Assembly (NCBI GenBank): GCA_048594975.1 | Contig: JBMDXQ010000017.1 | Coordinates: 1 to 64,000, forward strand | Source of the DNA: JBMDXB01 sp048594975 | Lineage (GTDB): Bacteria > Acidobacteriota > Vicinamibacteria > Vicinamibacterales > 2-12-FULL-66-21 | DNA length: 64,000 bases | Reading direction: 5' to 3' | Shown here: positions 1 through 8,737 of the stretch, piece after piece | How positions within the stretch are numbered: position 1 is the first letter of the stretch | How the letters are laid out: each line of letters opens with the position of its first letter | The notes under the pieces: generated by a model | The model's database searches: none | What the model saw: only the letters and a program-made list of their open reading frames with translations | Told to the model about the DNA's origin: nothing | Program-made: the position numbers and the translations under genes

Positions 1-74
1 AACGCGGCACCTCGGCCGGCACTTCCTCACTGCGCGTGAAGCGCCGCTTTCCACGCGCTGCGCGCGCGGACGCC

Positions 75-121
75 CCTTCGTCCCTCGACTCCGCTCGGGA
101 CGACCCTGAGCGTGCCGAAGG
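75..121. repeat. REP-like palindromic intergenic element
   Basis: Outer arms CCTTCG and CGAAGG enclose an imperfect inner hairpin CTCGGG-acga-CCCTGAG. The shape is that of a REP-type intergenic palindrome. It lies upstream of the first gene; the rest of positions 1-208 holds no gene I can support. Confidence 0.5.
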
Positions 122-208
122 TCGGGCCTGCGAGCTCATCCGCCCCTTGAGTCCTCCGGCGGCCAACGCGCATTCGGCGGCTCCCGTCTAACCGGGCGGG
201 AGAAGCAC

Positions 209-2596
209 ATGTCACGCCTGACCCAGGATCTGCGGATTGCAGCCCGCGCGCTGATCCGGGCGCGCTTCGTGTCCATCCTCGCGCTCACCGCCTTCGCGCT
301 CGGCACCGGCGTGACGACGGCGGTGTTCAGCATCTTCAACGGGGTGTTGTTGAAACCGCTGCCCTACCCGGCGGGGGACCGTATCGTCGCCGTCTACGAC
401 ACGCAGCCCGCCTGCAAGACGTGCCCGGCTTCGTTCCCCAAGTTCCACGACTGGAAGTCGCGCAACCAGGTCTTCTCCGCCATCGGCGGCTCCACGCAGA
501 GCAGTTTCGTGCTGACGGGGCACGGCGACGCCGTCCGCGTCGCCGCCGCGTCGACGACCGCGTCGCTCGTGGACGTTTTCGGCGTGCACCCGGTCACGGG
601 GCGCTGGTTTTCGGAGCAGGAGGATCGGGCCGGCGGCCCGAAAGTGGTGGTGGTGACGCACGAATTCTGGACCTCGCGGCTGGCGTCCGAACCGGCGGTC
701 CTGGGCAGGACGTTGCTGTTCGACGGGGAGCCGTATGAGGTGATCGGCGTGATGCCGCCTGGCTTCTCGCATCGCCGCGCGGAGGTCTTCGTGCCGCTGC
801 AACGCCGGCTCGATCCGGCGACGCGCGGCAGCCACTTCCTCTCGACCTGGGCGCGGCTCAAGGACGGCGTGGCAATCGAGCAGGCGACGGCCGACATGCG
901 GGAGCTAGGCCACACGCTCGCGCGCGAGTTCGGCCACAACCACGGCATCGACGTCCGCTCCTATACCGAGGTCGTCGTCGGCAACGTCCGCCGACCGCTC
1001 GCGATCCTCCTCGGCGCCGTGTTCCTGGTCCTGCTCATCGCCTGCGCGAACGTGGCGAACCTGCTGCTCGCGGCGGGGGTGGCCCGGCGGCGCGAGCTCG
1101 CGGTCCGGCTCGCGCTCGGCGCGCGGCTGCGCGACCTCGCGCTGCAGCTGACGACCGAGAGCGTGCTGCTCGCAGCCGCCGGCGGTCTGCTCGGCGTGCT
1201 GCTCGCGTGGTGGACGGTCCGGCTCTTCGTCGCACTTGCCGCCAACCAGCTGCCGCGTGCCGACTCGATCGCGATCGACGGAGCCGTCCTGGCATTCTCG
1301 GCGGCCGTCACCCTCGGCGTCGGCGTGTTCAGCGGCGCGTGGCCGCTCGTGCTGCTGCGGACGCGGCAGCTCGCCGCAGTCGTGCGGGAGGGAGACACGC
1401 GCACCGCCAGCGGCACCGGCCGGGGCATCGGCAACGCGCTGGTGGTCGCCGAGATCGCGGTCGCGTGCACGCTGCTCGTCGGCGCCGGACTGCTGGTCAA
1501 GAACCTCCTTCTGCTGCAGGGCCGTGACACCGGGATGCGCACGGAACGCATCGTCTCGTTCGAGGTCGCGCCGTCGGGACCGCGCTACCGGGCGCCGGAG
1601 CAGCGCGTCGCGTACTTCCGCGAGCTCCACGCGCGGATCGCGCAGGTCGACCTCATCGAGCGCACGGGCATGACGAGCCACCTGCCGATGTTCAGCTTCG
1701 GATGGAACGGCGAGTATCAGATCGAGGGTGGAACCCCGTGGGGGCCGAACGACGCGCCGCTGGTCGAGAATCGCTGGTTCTACGGCGACTACTTTGCGAC
1801 GCTCGGCGTGCCCCTGCGCAAGGGCCGGATGCTGGACGAGCGCGATCGGCAGGGTACGCGGACCGTGCTCGTGAACGAGGCCATGGCCGGGAAGTTCTGG
1901 CCGGGCAAGGACCCAGTCGGCAGGCGGTTCGGCCAGGGGCGGGACGCGTCGCAGTGGTTCGAGGTCGTCGGTGTCATCGGCAACATCCGCTCGTTCGGCC
2001 TCGATCGCGCCGCGCCGTACGAGTTCTATCGGTCGATCGAGCAATCAGGATTCGGCGCGATGACGGTCGTCATGCGTTCGCGCGCGGCGGACCCGATCTC
2101 GGTCATGGCGGCCGTCCGTCCCGTCGTCGCCTCGATCGATCCGACGATTCCGGTCACGCGCGTGCAGACGCTCGAGCAGGTCGTCGCAGATTCGGTCGGG
2201 CAACCGCGCCTGCTCTCTGCGTTGACCGGCCTGTTCGGCGGTCTGGCAGGGCTTCTCGCGATGGTTGGCGTCTACGGCGTGATGGCCTACAACGTCAGGC
2301 GCCAGCGGCGGGAGTTCGGTATCCGCCTCGCGCTCGGCGCCAGCCAGCGCACGGTCCACCGGCTCGTCGTCGGCCGCGGCCTGCTCCTCGGCGTTGCCGG
2401 GGTCGCCATCGGCGGTTTCGGCGCGTGGCTGCTCACCGGCCTGTTGCGCACGATGCTACACGACGTGACACCGACCGATCCGGCGGTGTTTGCCGGCGTG
2501 GCCCTGACGGTCCTGCTCGTGACGACGGCGGCCTCGTCTCTCCCGGCGCGCGCCGCCGGACGCGTCGACCCCATGGTGGCTCTCAGAGAGGAATAG
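209..2596 (+). CDS. ADOP-family ABC-type permease (MacB/FtsX-like), copy 1
   Basis: A 795-residue inner-membrane protein of the acidobacterial duplicated orphan permease type. It has an N-terminal helix (about residues 20-42), a MacB-type periplasmic domain (about 45-240), an FtsX core with three helices (about 255-385), a second periplasmic domain and a second FtsX core (about 670-790). It ends in the family signature R-x-D-P-M-x-A-L-R. The ATG at 209 follows a GGGAGAAG ribosome site. By analogy with MacB it would couple to an ATPase for export or periplasmic work, but no ATPase gene is adjacent, hence 'orphan'. The substrate is unknown. The following peptidase gene starts 15 bases after its stop and may be co-transcribed. 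Confidence 0.9.
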   Translation: MSRLTQDLRIAARALIRARFVSILALTAFALGTGVTTAVFSIFNGVLLKPLPYPAGDRIVAVYDTQPACKTCPASFPKFHDWKSRNQVFSAIGGSTQSSFVLTGHGDAVRVAAASTTASLVDVFGVHPVTGRWFSEQEDRAGGPKVVVVTHEFWTSRLASEPAVLGRTLLFDGEPYEVIGVMPPGFSHRRAEVFVPLQRRLDPATRGSHFLSTWARLKDGVAIEQATADMRELGHTLAREFGHNHGIDVRSYTEVVVGNVRRPLAILLGAVFLVLLIACANVANLLLAAGVARRRELAVRLALGARLRDLALQLTTESVLLAAAGGLLGVLLAWWTVRLFVALAANQLPRADSIAIDGAVLAFSAAVTLGVGVFSGAWPLVLLRTRQLAAVVREGDTRTASGTGRGIGNALVVAEIAVACTLLVGAGLLVKNLLLLQGRDTGMRTERIVSFEVAPSGPRYRAPEQRVAYFRELHARIAQVDLIERTGMTSHLPMFSFGWNGEYQIEGGTPWGPNDAPLVENRWFYGDYFATLGVPLRKGRMLDERDRQGTRTVLVNEAMAGKFWPGKDPVGRRFGQGRDASQWFEVVGVIGNIRSFGLDRAAPYEFYRSIEQSGFGAMTVVMRSRAADPISVMAAVRPVVASIDPTIPVTRVQTLEQVVADSVGQPRLLSALTGLFGGLAGLLAMVGVYGVMAYNVRRQRREFGIRLALGASQRTVHRLVVGRGLLLGVAGVAIGGFGAWLLTGLLRTMLHDVTPTDPAVFAGVALTVLLVTTAASSLPARAAGRVDPMVALREE

Positions 2597-2611
2597 AATC
2601 GCAGCGGACGC

Positions 2612-3463
2612 ATGGGCGCCACAACCCGGGCGACGTGCATCGCCAGGACGCTAGTGCTCTGGGCGCTCTGCGCCGCCGGCTGCGGCGCGGCCCTCGAGCC
2701 GCGCACCGTCGGGTTCGCCTACGGCGGACCCGAGCTGCGCCTGCCGGCGCGCATCCGGTCCTACGACCAGGCCTCGGCCGCGATCGCGGCCCTGTTCGAG
2801 CGCGATCTCGGCTTCCGCCCCTTCACCGCCACGCTGCGCCTCTACCCCGACACCCGGAGCTTCGAGAGCGCCCTCCTGGCCGTGGGCTACGACCCGCCGT
2901 TTGCGCGCCAGACGGCGCAGGTGATGGCCGCCGTCGGCGGCCATCGCGGCGTGCTGCTGAACGAACAGGCGCTCACCGCGATGAGCTGGCCGACCCGCGT
3001 CGGCCTGCTCGCGCACGAGCTGACCCACACCTTCCAGTACGAGTTGGCCGGCGGACGCCGCGGCACCTCCGACCAGTGGCTGCGCGAGGGGTTCGCCGAG
3101 TGGGTGGCGATGCGCGTGCTCGATCGACTGGGCGCGGCAAGGGCCGCGGATTTCCGCCGCGATCGGCTGCGCCAGCTGCGGGGCACTCGCGCGGCGAACG
3201 CGCCGCGGCTGGACGAGATGGTCACGTTCCGTCAGCTCGTTGCGCTGGCCGCGCGCGACGACATCGCGCCGTACGCCCAGGCGTTCCTCGCCGTCGACCT
3301 GCTGATCGAGCGGCATGGCCTGCCGGCCGTCGTGCGCTACTTCGAGCTGTTCGCGGCATCGCGGGACCGGCTGGGCAACTTCAGCGCCGCGTTCGGCGAG
3401 AGCCTGCCGTCGTTCGAGCTGGCGCTCCGGCAGCACCTGTGGCCACGGCGCGACAGAGGGTGA
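2612..3463 (+). CDS. secreted gluzincin-like zinc metallopeptidase (peptidase MA-like)
   Basis: 283 residues. A hydrophobic N-terminus ends in A-A-G-C (Cys24), so it is either a lipoprotein or a signal-peptide protein. The catalytic motif H-E-L-T-H (His135, Glu136, His139) is followed about 20 residues later by R-E-G-F-A-E-W, whose Glu163 is the likely third zinc ligand. This layout matches peptidase-MA-like gluzincins. It probably acts outside the cytoplasm; the substrate is unknown. It sits 15 bases behind the upstream ADOP gene on the same strand, so co-expression is likely. Confidence 0.75.
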   Translation: MGATTRATCIARTLVLWALCAAGCGAALEPRTVGFAYGGPELRLPARIRSYDQASAAIAALFERDLGFRPFTATLRLYPDTRSFESALLAVGYDPPFARQTAQVMAAVGGHRGVLLNEQALTAMSWPTRVGLLAHELTHTFQYELAGGRRGTSDQWLREGFAEWVAMRVLDRLGAARAADFRRDRLRQLRGTRAANAPRLDEMVTFRQLVALAARDDIAPYAQAFLAVDLLIERHGLPAVVRYFELFAASRDRLGNFSAAFGESLPSFELALRQHLWPRRDRG

Positions 3464-3467
3464 ACGG

Positions 3468-4139
3468 TTACGCGGAGCCCGGGATGAGGTCGACGAACCT
3501 CCGCCAGTTCCGATCCTCGCGCACGCCGTTCTGCGCGAGCGCGCCGCCGCACCACGTGATTGCCGCATTGGAGGCTGGCGCCCCGAGCCAGATGCGCTGC
3601 ACCACCAGGGTCAGCCCGACCAGCGGCACGCGGACAGTGAAGTACGGCGGCAGCGCGCTCCTGCCGCCGCGGGGAATGCCCAGCCGCATGCCCTCGTTGC
3701 TCACGTCGATGAGCGAGCACGGATGGCCCTCGGCGAGCGCCTCGAAACGTGCGACCGGCTTGCGCGGCGATCGCCGCACCGGGCGGCTGTCCATCAAGGC
3801 CATGGCCGCTGTGCACAGCAGCGTCTCAGGATCGACGGGGCGCCGCACGTAGTACGCGCCGTGGCGCTCGGCGGCGGCCTCGGCGACAGGATTGGGATCG
3901 CCGACGACCACGAGCGGGGTCGCCGCGCCGTGGCCGCGGCAGATGGAGAGGAGCGCCTCGCCGAGCACGAAACGCGCGTCGGCGACGACCAGCTGGGGCT
4001 GCCGCAAGCGGACCTGGTGGACCGCGCCGGCGAGCAGGCGGGCGGCCGAGAGGTCGTACTCTTCCGACAGCCACTCGGTCAGCAGCTGCGATTCCACCGG
4101 GTCGGGGGACGCGACAACGACGCGGGGCCGTCGTTCCAT
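3468..4139 (-). CDS. receiver-like and PilZ domain protein
   Basis: 223 residues. Residues 5-115 look like a response-regulator receiver fold with Asp54 (V-V-A-D-A-R) at the usual acceptor place, but the acidic pair and the conserved Lys are less clear, so phosphorylation is uncertain. Residues about 118-215 form a PilZ domain: the R-x-x-x-R element (Arg122, Arg126) and D-V-S-N-E-G (145-150) are the two canonical c-di-GMP contacts. It is probably a cytosolic c-di-GMP effector with no DNA-binding output. It converges with the peptidase gene and is divergent from ADOP copy 2. A GGDEF cyclase lies at 51.2 kb in this window. Confidence 0.75.
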   Translation of the reverse strand: MERRPRVVVASPDPVESQLLTEWLSEEYDLSAARLLAGAVHQVRLRQPQLVVADARFVLGEALLSICRGHGAATPLVVVGDPNPVAEAAAERHGAYYVRRPVDPETLLCTAAMALMDSRPVRRSPRKPVARFEALAEGHPCSLIDVSNEGMRLGIPRGGRSALPPYFTVRVPLVGLTLVVQRIWLGAPASNAAITWCGGALAQNGVREDRNWRRFVDLIPGSA

Positions 4140-4220
4140 GGCCGAGGGACGTGTGCAGGCCGAATGCCAGCGTCAAATCCGCAAAATACGGGCTCCGGGA
4201 TGGGGCGACACGACAGAGCT

Positions 4221-4240
4221 GAAACGGGCGATCCCGTTTC
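4221..4240. repeat. perfect inverted repeat between divergent genes
   Basis: Arms GAAACGGG (4221-4228) and CCCGTTTC (4233-4240) with the 4-base loop CGAT. It lies between the PilZ gene and ADOP copy 2, which are transcribed away from each other, so an operator or 5' leader hairpin is more likely than a terminator. No T tract follows. Confidence 0.5.
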
Positions 4241-4299
4241 TGTGATCGGCGGCTGAACCTGACGCGCCGTTTACGCGTAACTTGGCCACATAACACCTC

Positions 4300-6780
4300 A
4301 TGCAGACCCTCGCCCAGGACCTCAGGTTCGCGCTCCGATGGCTCCGGCACAGCCCCGGGTTTGCAGCGACGGCCGCTGGCTCCCTGGCCGTTGCCGTGGG
4401 CATCTACACCGCGCTGTTCGCCGTCGTCGATGCCGTGCTGCTGCGCCCGTTGCCCGTCCGCGCGCCGGATCGGCTCGTGTCGCTCTATACCAGCGGCAGC
4501 GACGGCGAGCCCTGGAACACGACGTCGTACCCGGACCTGATGGACCTGCGGGCGGAGAACGCGGTGTTCGAGGACATGGCCGGGCACAGCGCGATGATTG
4601 TCGCGGTCAGCCACGGCGACCGCTCGCGACTGACGCTCGGTGAGATCGTGACCGGTAACTACTTCCAGGTCCTCGGCGTGCCGGCGGCACTGGGACGGAC
4701 GCTGCAGCCCGCCGACGACCGGCCGAGCGCCGAACGGGTGGTCGTGGTCTCCGACCGCTACTGGCGCCGCGAACTCGGCGGGCGGAAGGACGCCATCGGC
4801 AGCTCTCTGCGGATGCGCGGACAGGTGTTCACGATCGTCGGGGTGGCGCCGCGCGGCTTCACCGGAATCCTTGCGATCGTCTCGCCGGACCTGTGGATCG
4901 CCACCACACACGCGGGCGAGGTCGAACCGGCTGGCATCATCGACGTAGTGCCCTCCCCCGGCGCCGGCGGCCGCCTCGAGCGGCGCGGGTACCGGTGGCT
5001 GTTCGTGACCGCGCGTCTGAAGACGGGGGGCTCGATCGAGCAGGCGCGGGCGAACATCGATGGCGTGATGCGCAACCTGTCCACCGCGCACGTGCAGACC
5101 AACAAGGATCGCCGGGCGTCGATGATCCCCACCAACGGCCTGCGCCTGCACCCGCAGGCGGACCGCGCCCTCCGCATCGGCGCAGCCGGGCTCATGGCGG
5201 TGGTCGGCCTGGTGCTGCTGGTGGCATGCGCCAACGTCGCCGGCATGCTCCTCGCGCGGGCATCCTCGCGGCAGAAGGAGATCACCGTGCGGCTGGCGAT
5301 CGGGGCGACACGGGGCCGGCTCATCCGCCAGCTCGTCACCGAGAGCGTCCTGCTGGCGCTCGTCGGCGCGGCCGGCGGCCTGTTCATCGCGTGGGCGCTC
5401 ACACGGGCGCTGATCTCGCTGCAGCTCCCGATCCCCGTGCCCTTGACGCTCACCCTGCAGATCGACGGTCGCGTGCTGGCCTTCGGCGTCGGCGCGAGCG
5501 TGCTGGCCGGCGTGATGGCCGGCATCATGCCCGCACTCCGCGCATCTGGCACCGACCTGGCAGGCGCGATGAAGGGGGAGAGCGCGGCAACGCGGGTGGG
5601 CCGCTTCCGTTGGTCGCTGCGCGACACGATGGTCGCGGCGCAAGTCGCGGTCACCGCGGTGCTCGTCGTGACCGCAGGTCTGCTCGGCCGCAGCCTGCTC
5701 GCCATGCAGCGTGCCGACGTGGGTTTCCACACCGATGGCATCGCCATGCTGTCGACCGATCTCGGCATGGCGGAGTACGACGACGATCACGCGCGGCAGT
5801 TTTTCGACCGGGCGCTCGATCGGATTCGCGCGCTGCCGGGCGTCGAGTCGGCAGCGCTTGCCGCCCGCCTGCCCTTCTCCATCAATTTCAGCGTCGAGCA
5901 GTTCCACGTCCCGGGCGTCCCCAGCCCGGAGGACCGCGGCTTCGCCATCCAGAACACCCGCGTGTCGCCCGAGTACTTCGCGACGCTCGGCGTCGCGATG
6001 GTCGAGGGCAGGGGCTTCACCGGCGCCGACACCCCGAAAAGCCCACTCGTCGTCGTCGTCAACGAAACGCTCGCACGGCGGTTCTGGCCGGGCGAGAGCG
6101 CCATCGGCAAGCGGCTGCACCTGCGTACCGAGGCGGGGCCGGCGTTCGAGATCGTCGGCGTCGCCGCCGACCACAAGCTCTCGAGAGTGGGCGAGCCGCC
6201 GCAGCCGTACGTGCATTTTGCGCAGACGCAGCAGTTCGACGCCTTCCAGGTGATCCTGGCCCGGACGCGCGGCGACGCCTCGCGGCTGCTCGCCGAGATG
6301 CGCCGCGAACTGCTCGCGCTCGAGCCGAACCTGGTATTCCTCGACGACCAGACGATGGACGCGCAGGTGGCGCTGACGATGTTCCCGGCGCGGGCGACGG
6401 CGTGGCTGGTGTCGGTCGTGGGCGCGATCGGACTGCTGCTCGCGTCGGTGGGCCTGTACGGCGTCATCGCGTACGCGGTGGCGCGGCGCACGCGGGAGAT
6501 CGGGACGCGGATGGCGCTCGGCGCGCGCCGTTCGCAGGTCGTCGGACTGGTCATGCGCCACGGGTTCGCCGTGACCGCCGTGGGGCTGCTGATCGGCCTC
6601 TCGCTCGCCGCCGCTGTCGTGCGGGTCGTCGGCGGCGTGCTCTACGGGATCAGCGCTGCCGACCCGATCGCGTGGGCGGCAGCCACGGCGCTGCTCGCCG
6701 CCTCATCGTCGCTGGCCAACCTGATCCCCGCGCGCCGCGCCGCACGTATCGATCCGATGGCTGCACTCAGGACGGAGTAA
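4300..6780 (+). CDS. ADOP-family ABC-type permease (MacB/FtsX-like), copy 2
   Basis: 826 residues with the duplicated permease layout: helix near residue 20-45, MacB-type periplasmic domain, FtsX core with V-A-C-A-N-V-A-G-M-L-L-A-R (about 307-319), a second periplasmic domain and a C-terminal FtsX core, ending R-I-D-P-M-A-A-L-R-T-E. The N-terminus M-Q-T-L-A-Q-D-L-R-F-A is typical of the family. Function is inferred from MacB and LolE relatives: a membrane mechanotransmission or export component, ligand unknown. It is clearly diverged from copy 1, so this is not a recent tandem duplication. It converges with the next gene, 9 bases away. Confidence 0.9.
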   Translation: MQTLAQDLRFALRWLRHSPGFAATAAGSLAVAVGIYTALFAVVDAVLLRPLPVRAPDRLVSLYTSGSDGEPWNTTSYPDLMDLRAENAVFEDMAGHSAMIVAVSHGDRSRLTLGEIVTGNYFQVLGVPAALGRTLQPADDRPSAERVVVVSDRYWRRELGGRKDAIGSSLRMRGQVFTIVGVAPRGFTGILAIVSPDLWIATTHAGEVEPAGIIDVVPSPGAGGRLERRGYRWLFVTARLKTGGSIEQARANIDGVMRNLSTAHVQTNKDRRASMIPTNGLRLHPQADRALRIGAAGLMAVVGLVLLVACANVAGMLLARASSRQKEITVRLAIGATRGRLIRQLVTESVLLALVGAAGGLFIAWALTRALISLQLPIPVPLTLTLQIDGRVLAFGVGASVLAGVMAGIMPALRASGTDLAGAMKGESAATRVGRFRWSLRDTMVAAQVAVTAVLVVTAGLLGRSLLAMQRADVGFHTDGIAMLSTDLGMAEYDDDHARQFFDRALDRIRALPGVESAALAARLPFSINFSVEQFHVPGVPSPEDRGFAIQNTRVSPEYFATLGVAMVEGRGFTGADTPKSPLVVVVNETLARRFWPGESAIGKRLHLRTEAGPAFEIVGVAADHKLSRVGEPPQPYVHFAQTQQFDAFQVILARTRGDASRLLAEMRRELLALEPNLVFLDDQTMDAQVALTMFPARATAWLVSVVGAIGLLLASVGLYGVIAYAVARRTREIGTRMALGARRSQVVGLVMRHGFAVTAVGLLIGLSLAAAVVRVVGGVLYGISAADPIAWAAATALLAASSSLANLIPARRAARIDPMAALRTE

Positions 6781-6789
6781 AGAGAAGTT

Positions 6790-8583
6790 TCACCTGACGA
6801 TGCGGAACGCGAGGTGCGCCTCGGCGCGCTGTTCACCGCGCCGGGCGCCGATCGCGACGACGTATTCGCCGCGCGCGATGGAGGCGAGCGGCAGGTCGAT
6901 CTGGTGGCCGCCGCGCGCGAGGTCGGCTTGGACCGGCAACGCCGACAGGCGCACCCCGCGCTTGTCGAGCAGTGCCGCCTCCAGCGACACCTCGCCGCTG
7001 CCCTGGACGGCGAAGCGGACCAGGACGCGATCGGTGCGGTCGAAATCGCGTCCGGCGTGCACGGGCGGCTCGGCCGCCGCCGCCATCGTCCGCCACTCGA
7101 GCGGGTTGCGCGCGCGAACGACCACCGGCGTGGTCAGGCGCAAGGTCGCCGCCGCCGGGTCGGGCACCAGGAGCGTGCGCGGTACCCGGTCGATCACCTC
7201 GCCGTTACCGTTGCGGATCGTGAAGACGAGCTGCAGCGTCCCCGGAGGCGCTGGGAACGACGTCCCTGCCAGGGCAATGGCTCCGGTGAACACCGTCGCG
7301 CTGCCGGCGGTGGCGAGCAGCGAAACGTCCTGCGCAGCTGTGGGCTGTTCACCGTTCGCGCGCGGGCGCCACGCGACGGTGACCAGTGGATGCCCGGCGG
7401 GATCGATCGACAGACCGGCGCGAATCTCCGCCGGCGACGGCGATCGTGCCGGCACGAGCTCGGCAAACGCGTGTTCCAACGCCGGAGGCAGGACGGCGGC
7501 TGCCGCCGCGGCCCGCGACGCCGTGACCTCCGCCAGCCGCGGTGCCCAGTAGCCCGCGCGCGCCCGCACCTCGAGGCCGGGCCGCTTCACGCGCACCTTA
7601 ATCTCGTGGAACCTGCCGTCGGCGGCGACCTCCTTTGCATACCCGAGGAGGTAGAACGCGCTGGCCGGGTTGACCACCGCGCGCTCGAATCGCCCGGCAA
7701 AGTCGTTCGTGAGGATCGGCTGCCCGCCGGTGCCGTACGCAATGGTCGCGAGCATGTCCGACATCCGGCCGCTGACCTGCAGTCCGCGCGGATCGAACAC
7801 GTAGATCGCGGTGTTCGTGTCGTTGGCGGCGCGGATCAGGTCGCGCACGACCTCGCTGTACTCGCTGGTGCCGCGCGTCGGGCCCAGCGTCTCGCTGATG
7901 AGGACGAGCGACTTGCGTCCCTCCTTCAGCGTTCCCAGGAAGTTGGCGGCAGCGCGTATCGACGACGTGGTTACCTGCTGGCGGATGACCTCGATGCCCC
8001 CGTAGCCGCTCGGCGCGCGGAGGTGTTCCTCCTCGACGAGGCTCCGCGGGAAGTACACGCCGCGCCGGCCTTTCAGGGCGTGCACCTGGTTGGCGAGCTC
8101 GCGCCGGTCGCGCGTGAAGCGAATCGCGTCGGTCGGAGTGAGCGGATCCATGATGGCGACGAGATCGGTCGGGCCGAACGCGTTGAGCATCACCCGGGTC
8201 AGCGCCTCCTTCGCGATGAGCGTGCTGCGGTGCTCGGCGATGTGGTACTCGTCCCAGAAGAACAGGAACACACGCACGTCGTCACGTGCCGCCTCGGCGG
8301 CAGCGTGCTCGGGCCCTCGAATCGGCAGCGACAACGCGTCAGTCGGAAGGCCGCGCGCCTCGACGAGCTTGAAGGAGGTGATCGGCTGCGGCTGGCCGTC
8401 GTCTCGGACCTCGAAATCCTCCGGCACGAGGTCGGTCACGGGATTGCCGCGTCGGTCGATTACCGTGACGTCGACGCGAATCACGTTGGTCCCGGTGCGA
8501 AAGGTGGGCGTGGGCTGGGGAGGCGGCTGCTGCGCGGCAGCGGCCAGCAGGGCGAGCGCAAGGGCGGCGAGCGTCAGGGGCAT
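6790..8583 (-). CDS. VWFA-related acidobacterial domain protein, copy 1
   Basis: 597 residues from the ATG at 8583, which begins a signal peptide (M-P-L-T-L-A-A-L-A-L-A); the reading frame stays open further upstream but without homology. The family opening R-T-G-T-N-V-I-R-V-D-V-T-V and D-L-x-P-E-D-F is present, then a von Willebrand A-like fold. The metal site is not the canonical D-x-S-x-S. A C-terminal beta module covers about residues 480-597. It is exported; the role is unknown. A possible TTGACG -35 element lies at 8667-8662. A diverged paralogue is at 23.1-24.9 kb and a C-terminal remnant at 21.3-21.7 kb. Confidence 0.85.
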   Translation of the reverse strand: MPLTLAALALALLAAAAQQPPPQPTPTFRTGTNVIRVDVTVIDRRGNPVTDLVPEDFEVRDDGQPQPITSFKLVEARGLPTDALSLPIRGPEHAAAEAARDDVRVFLFFWDEYHIAEHRSTLIAKEALTRVMLNAFGPTDLVAIMDPLTPTDAIRFTRDRRELANQVHALKGRRGVYFPRSLVEEEHLRAPSGYGGIEVIRQQVTTSSIRAAANFLGTLKEGRKSLVLISETLGPTRGTSEYSEVVRDLIRAANDTNTAIYVFDPRGLQVSGRMSDMLATIAYGTGGQPILTNDFAGRFERAVVNPASAFYLLGYAKEVAADGRFHEIKVRVKRPGLEVRARAGYWAPRLAEVTASRAAAAAAVLPPALEHAFAELVPARSPSPAEIRAGLSIDPAGHPLVTVAWRPRANGEQPTAAQDVSLLATAGSATVFTGAIALAGTSFPAPPGTLQLVFTIRNGNGEVIDRVPRTLLVPDPAAATLRLTTPVVVRARNPLEWRTMAAAAEPPVHAGRDFDRTDRVLVRFAVQGSGEVSLEAALLDKRGVRLSALPVQADLARGGHQIDLPLASIARGEYVVAIGARRGEQRAEAHLAFRIVR

Positions 8584-8737
8584 GGCTCGAGCGGCGACAG
8601 CAGATGCGTCTGCTGAGCTCGTGTGCGCTGGCCCTTTAATACTGGACGCAACGTCCGGCGGCGTCAATTCCCCTGCGCCGCAACGCCGCTTCGAAAACGT
8701 TTGACGGCCGGACCGTCCCGAGTGGAGGATCCGACAC

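Noticed and set aside
3826..6561. A 911-codon open frame on the minus strand opposite ADOP copy 2.
   Set aside because: It is a shadow frame caused by high GC at third positions; the plus strand carries a clear family protein and the minus frame has Arg/His/Gln-rich sequence without any motif.
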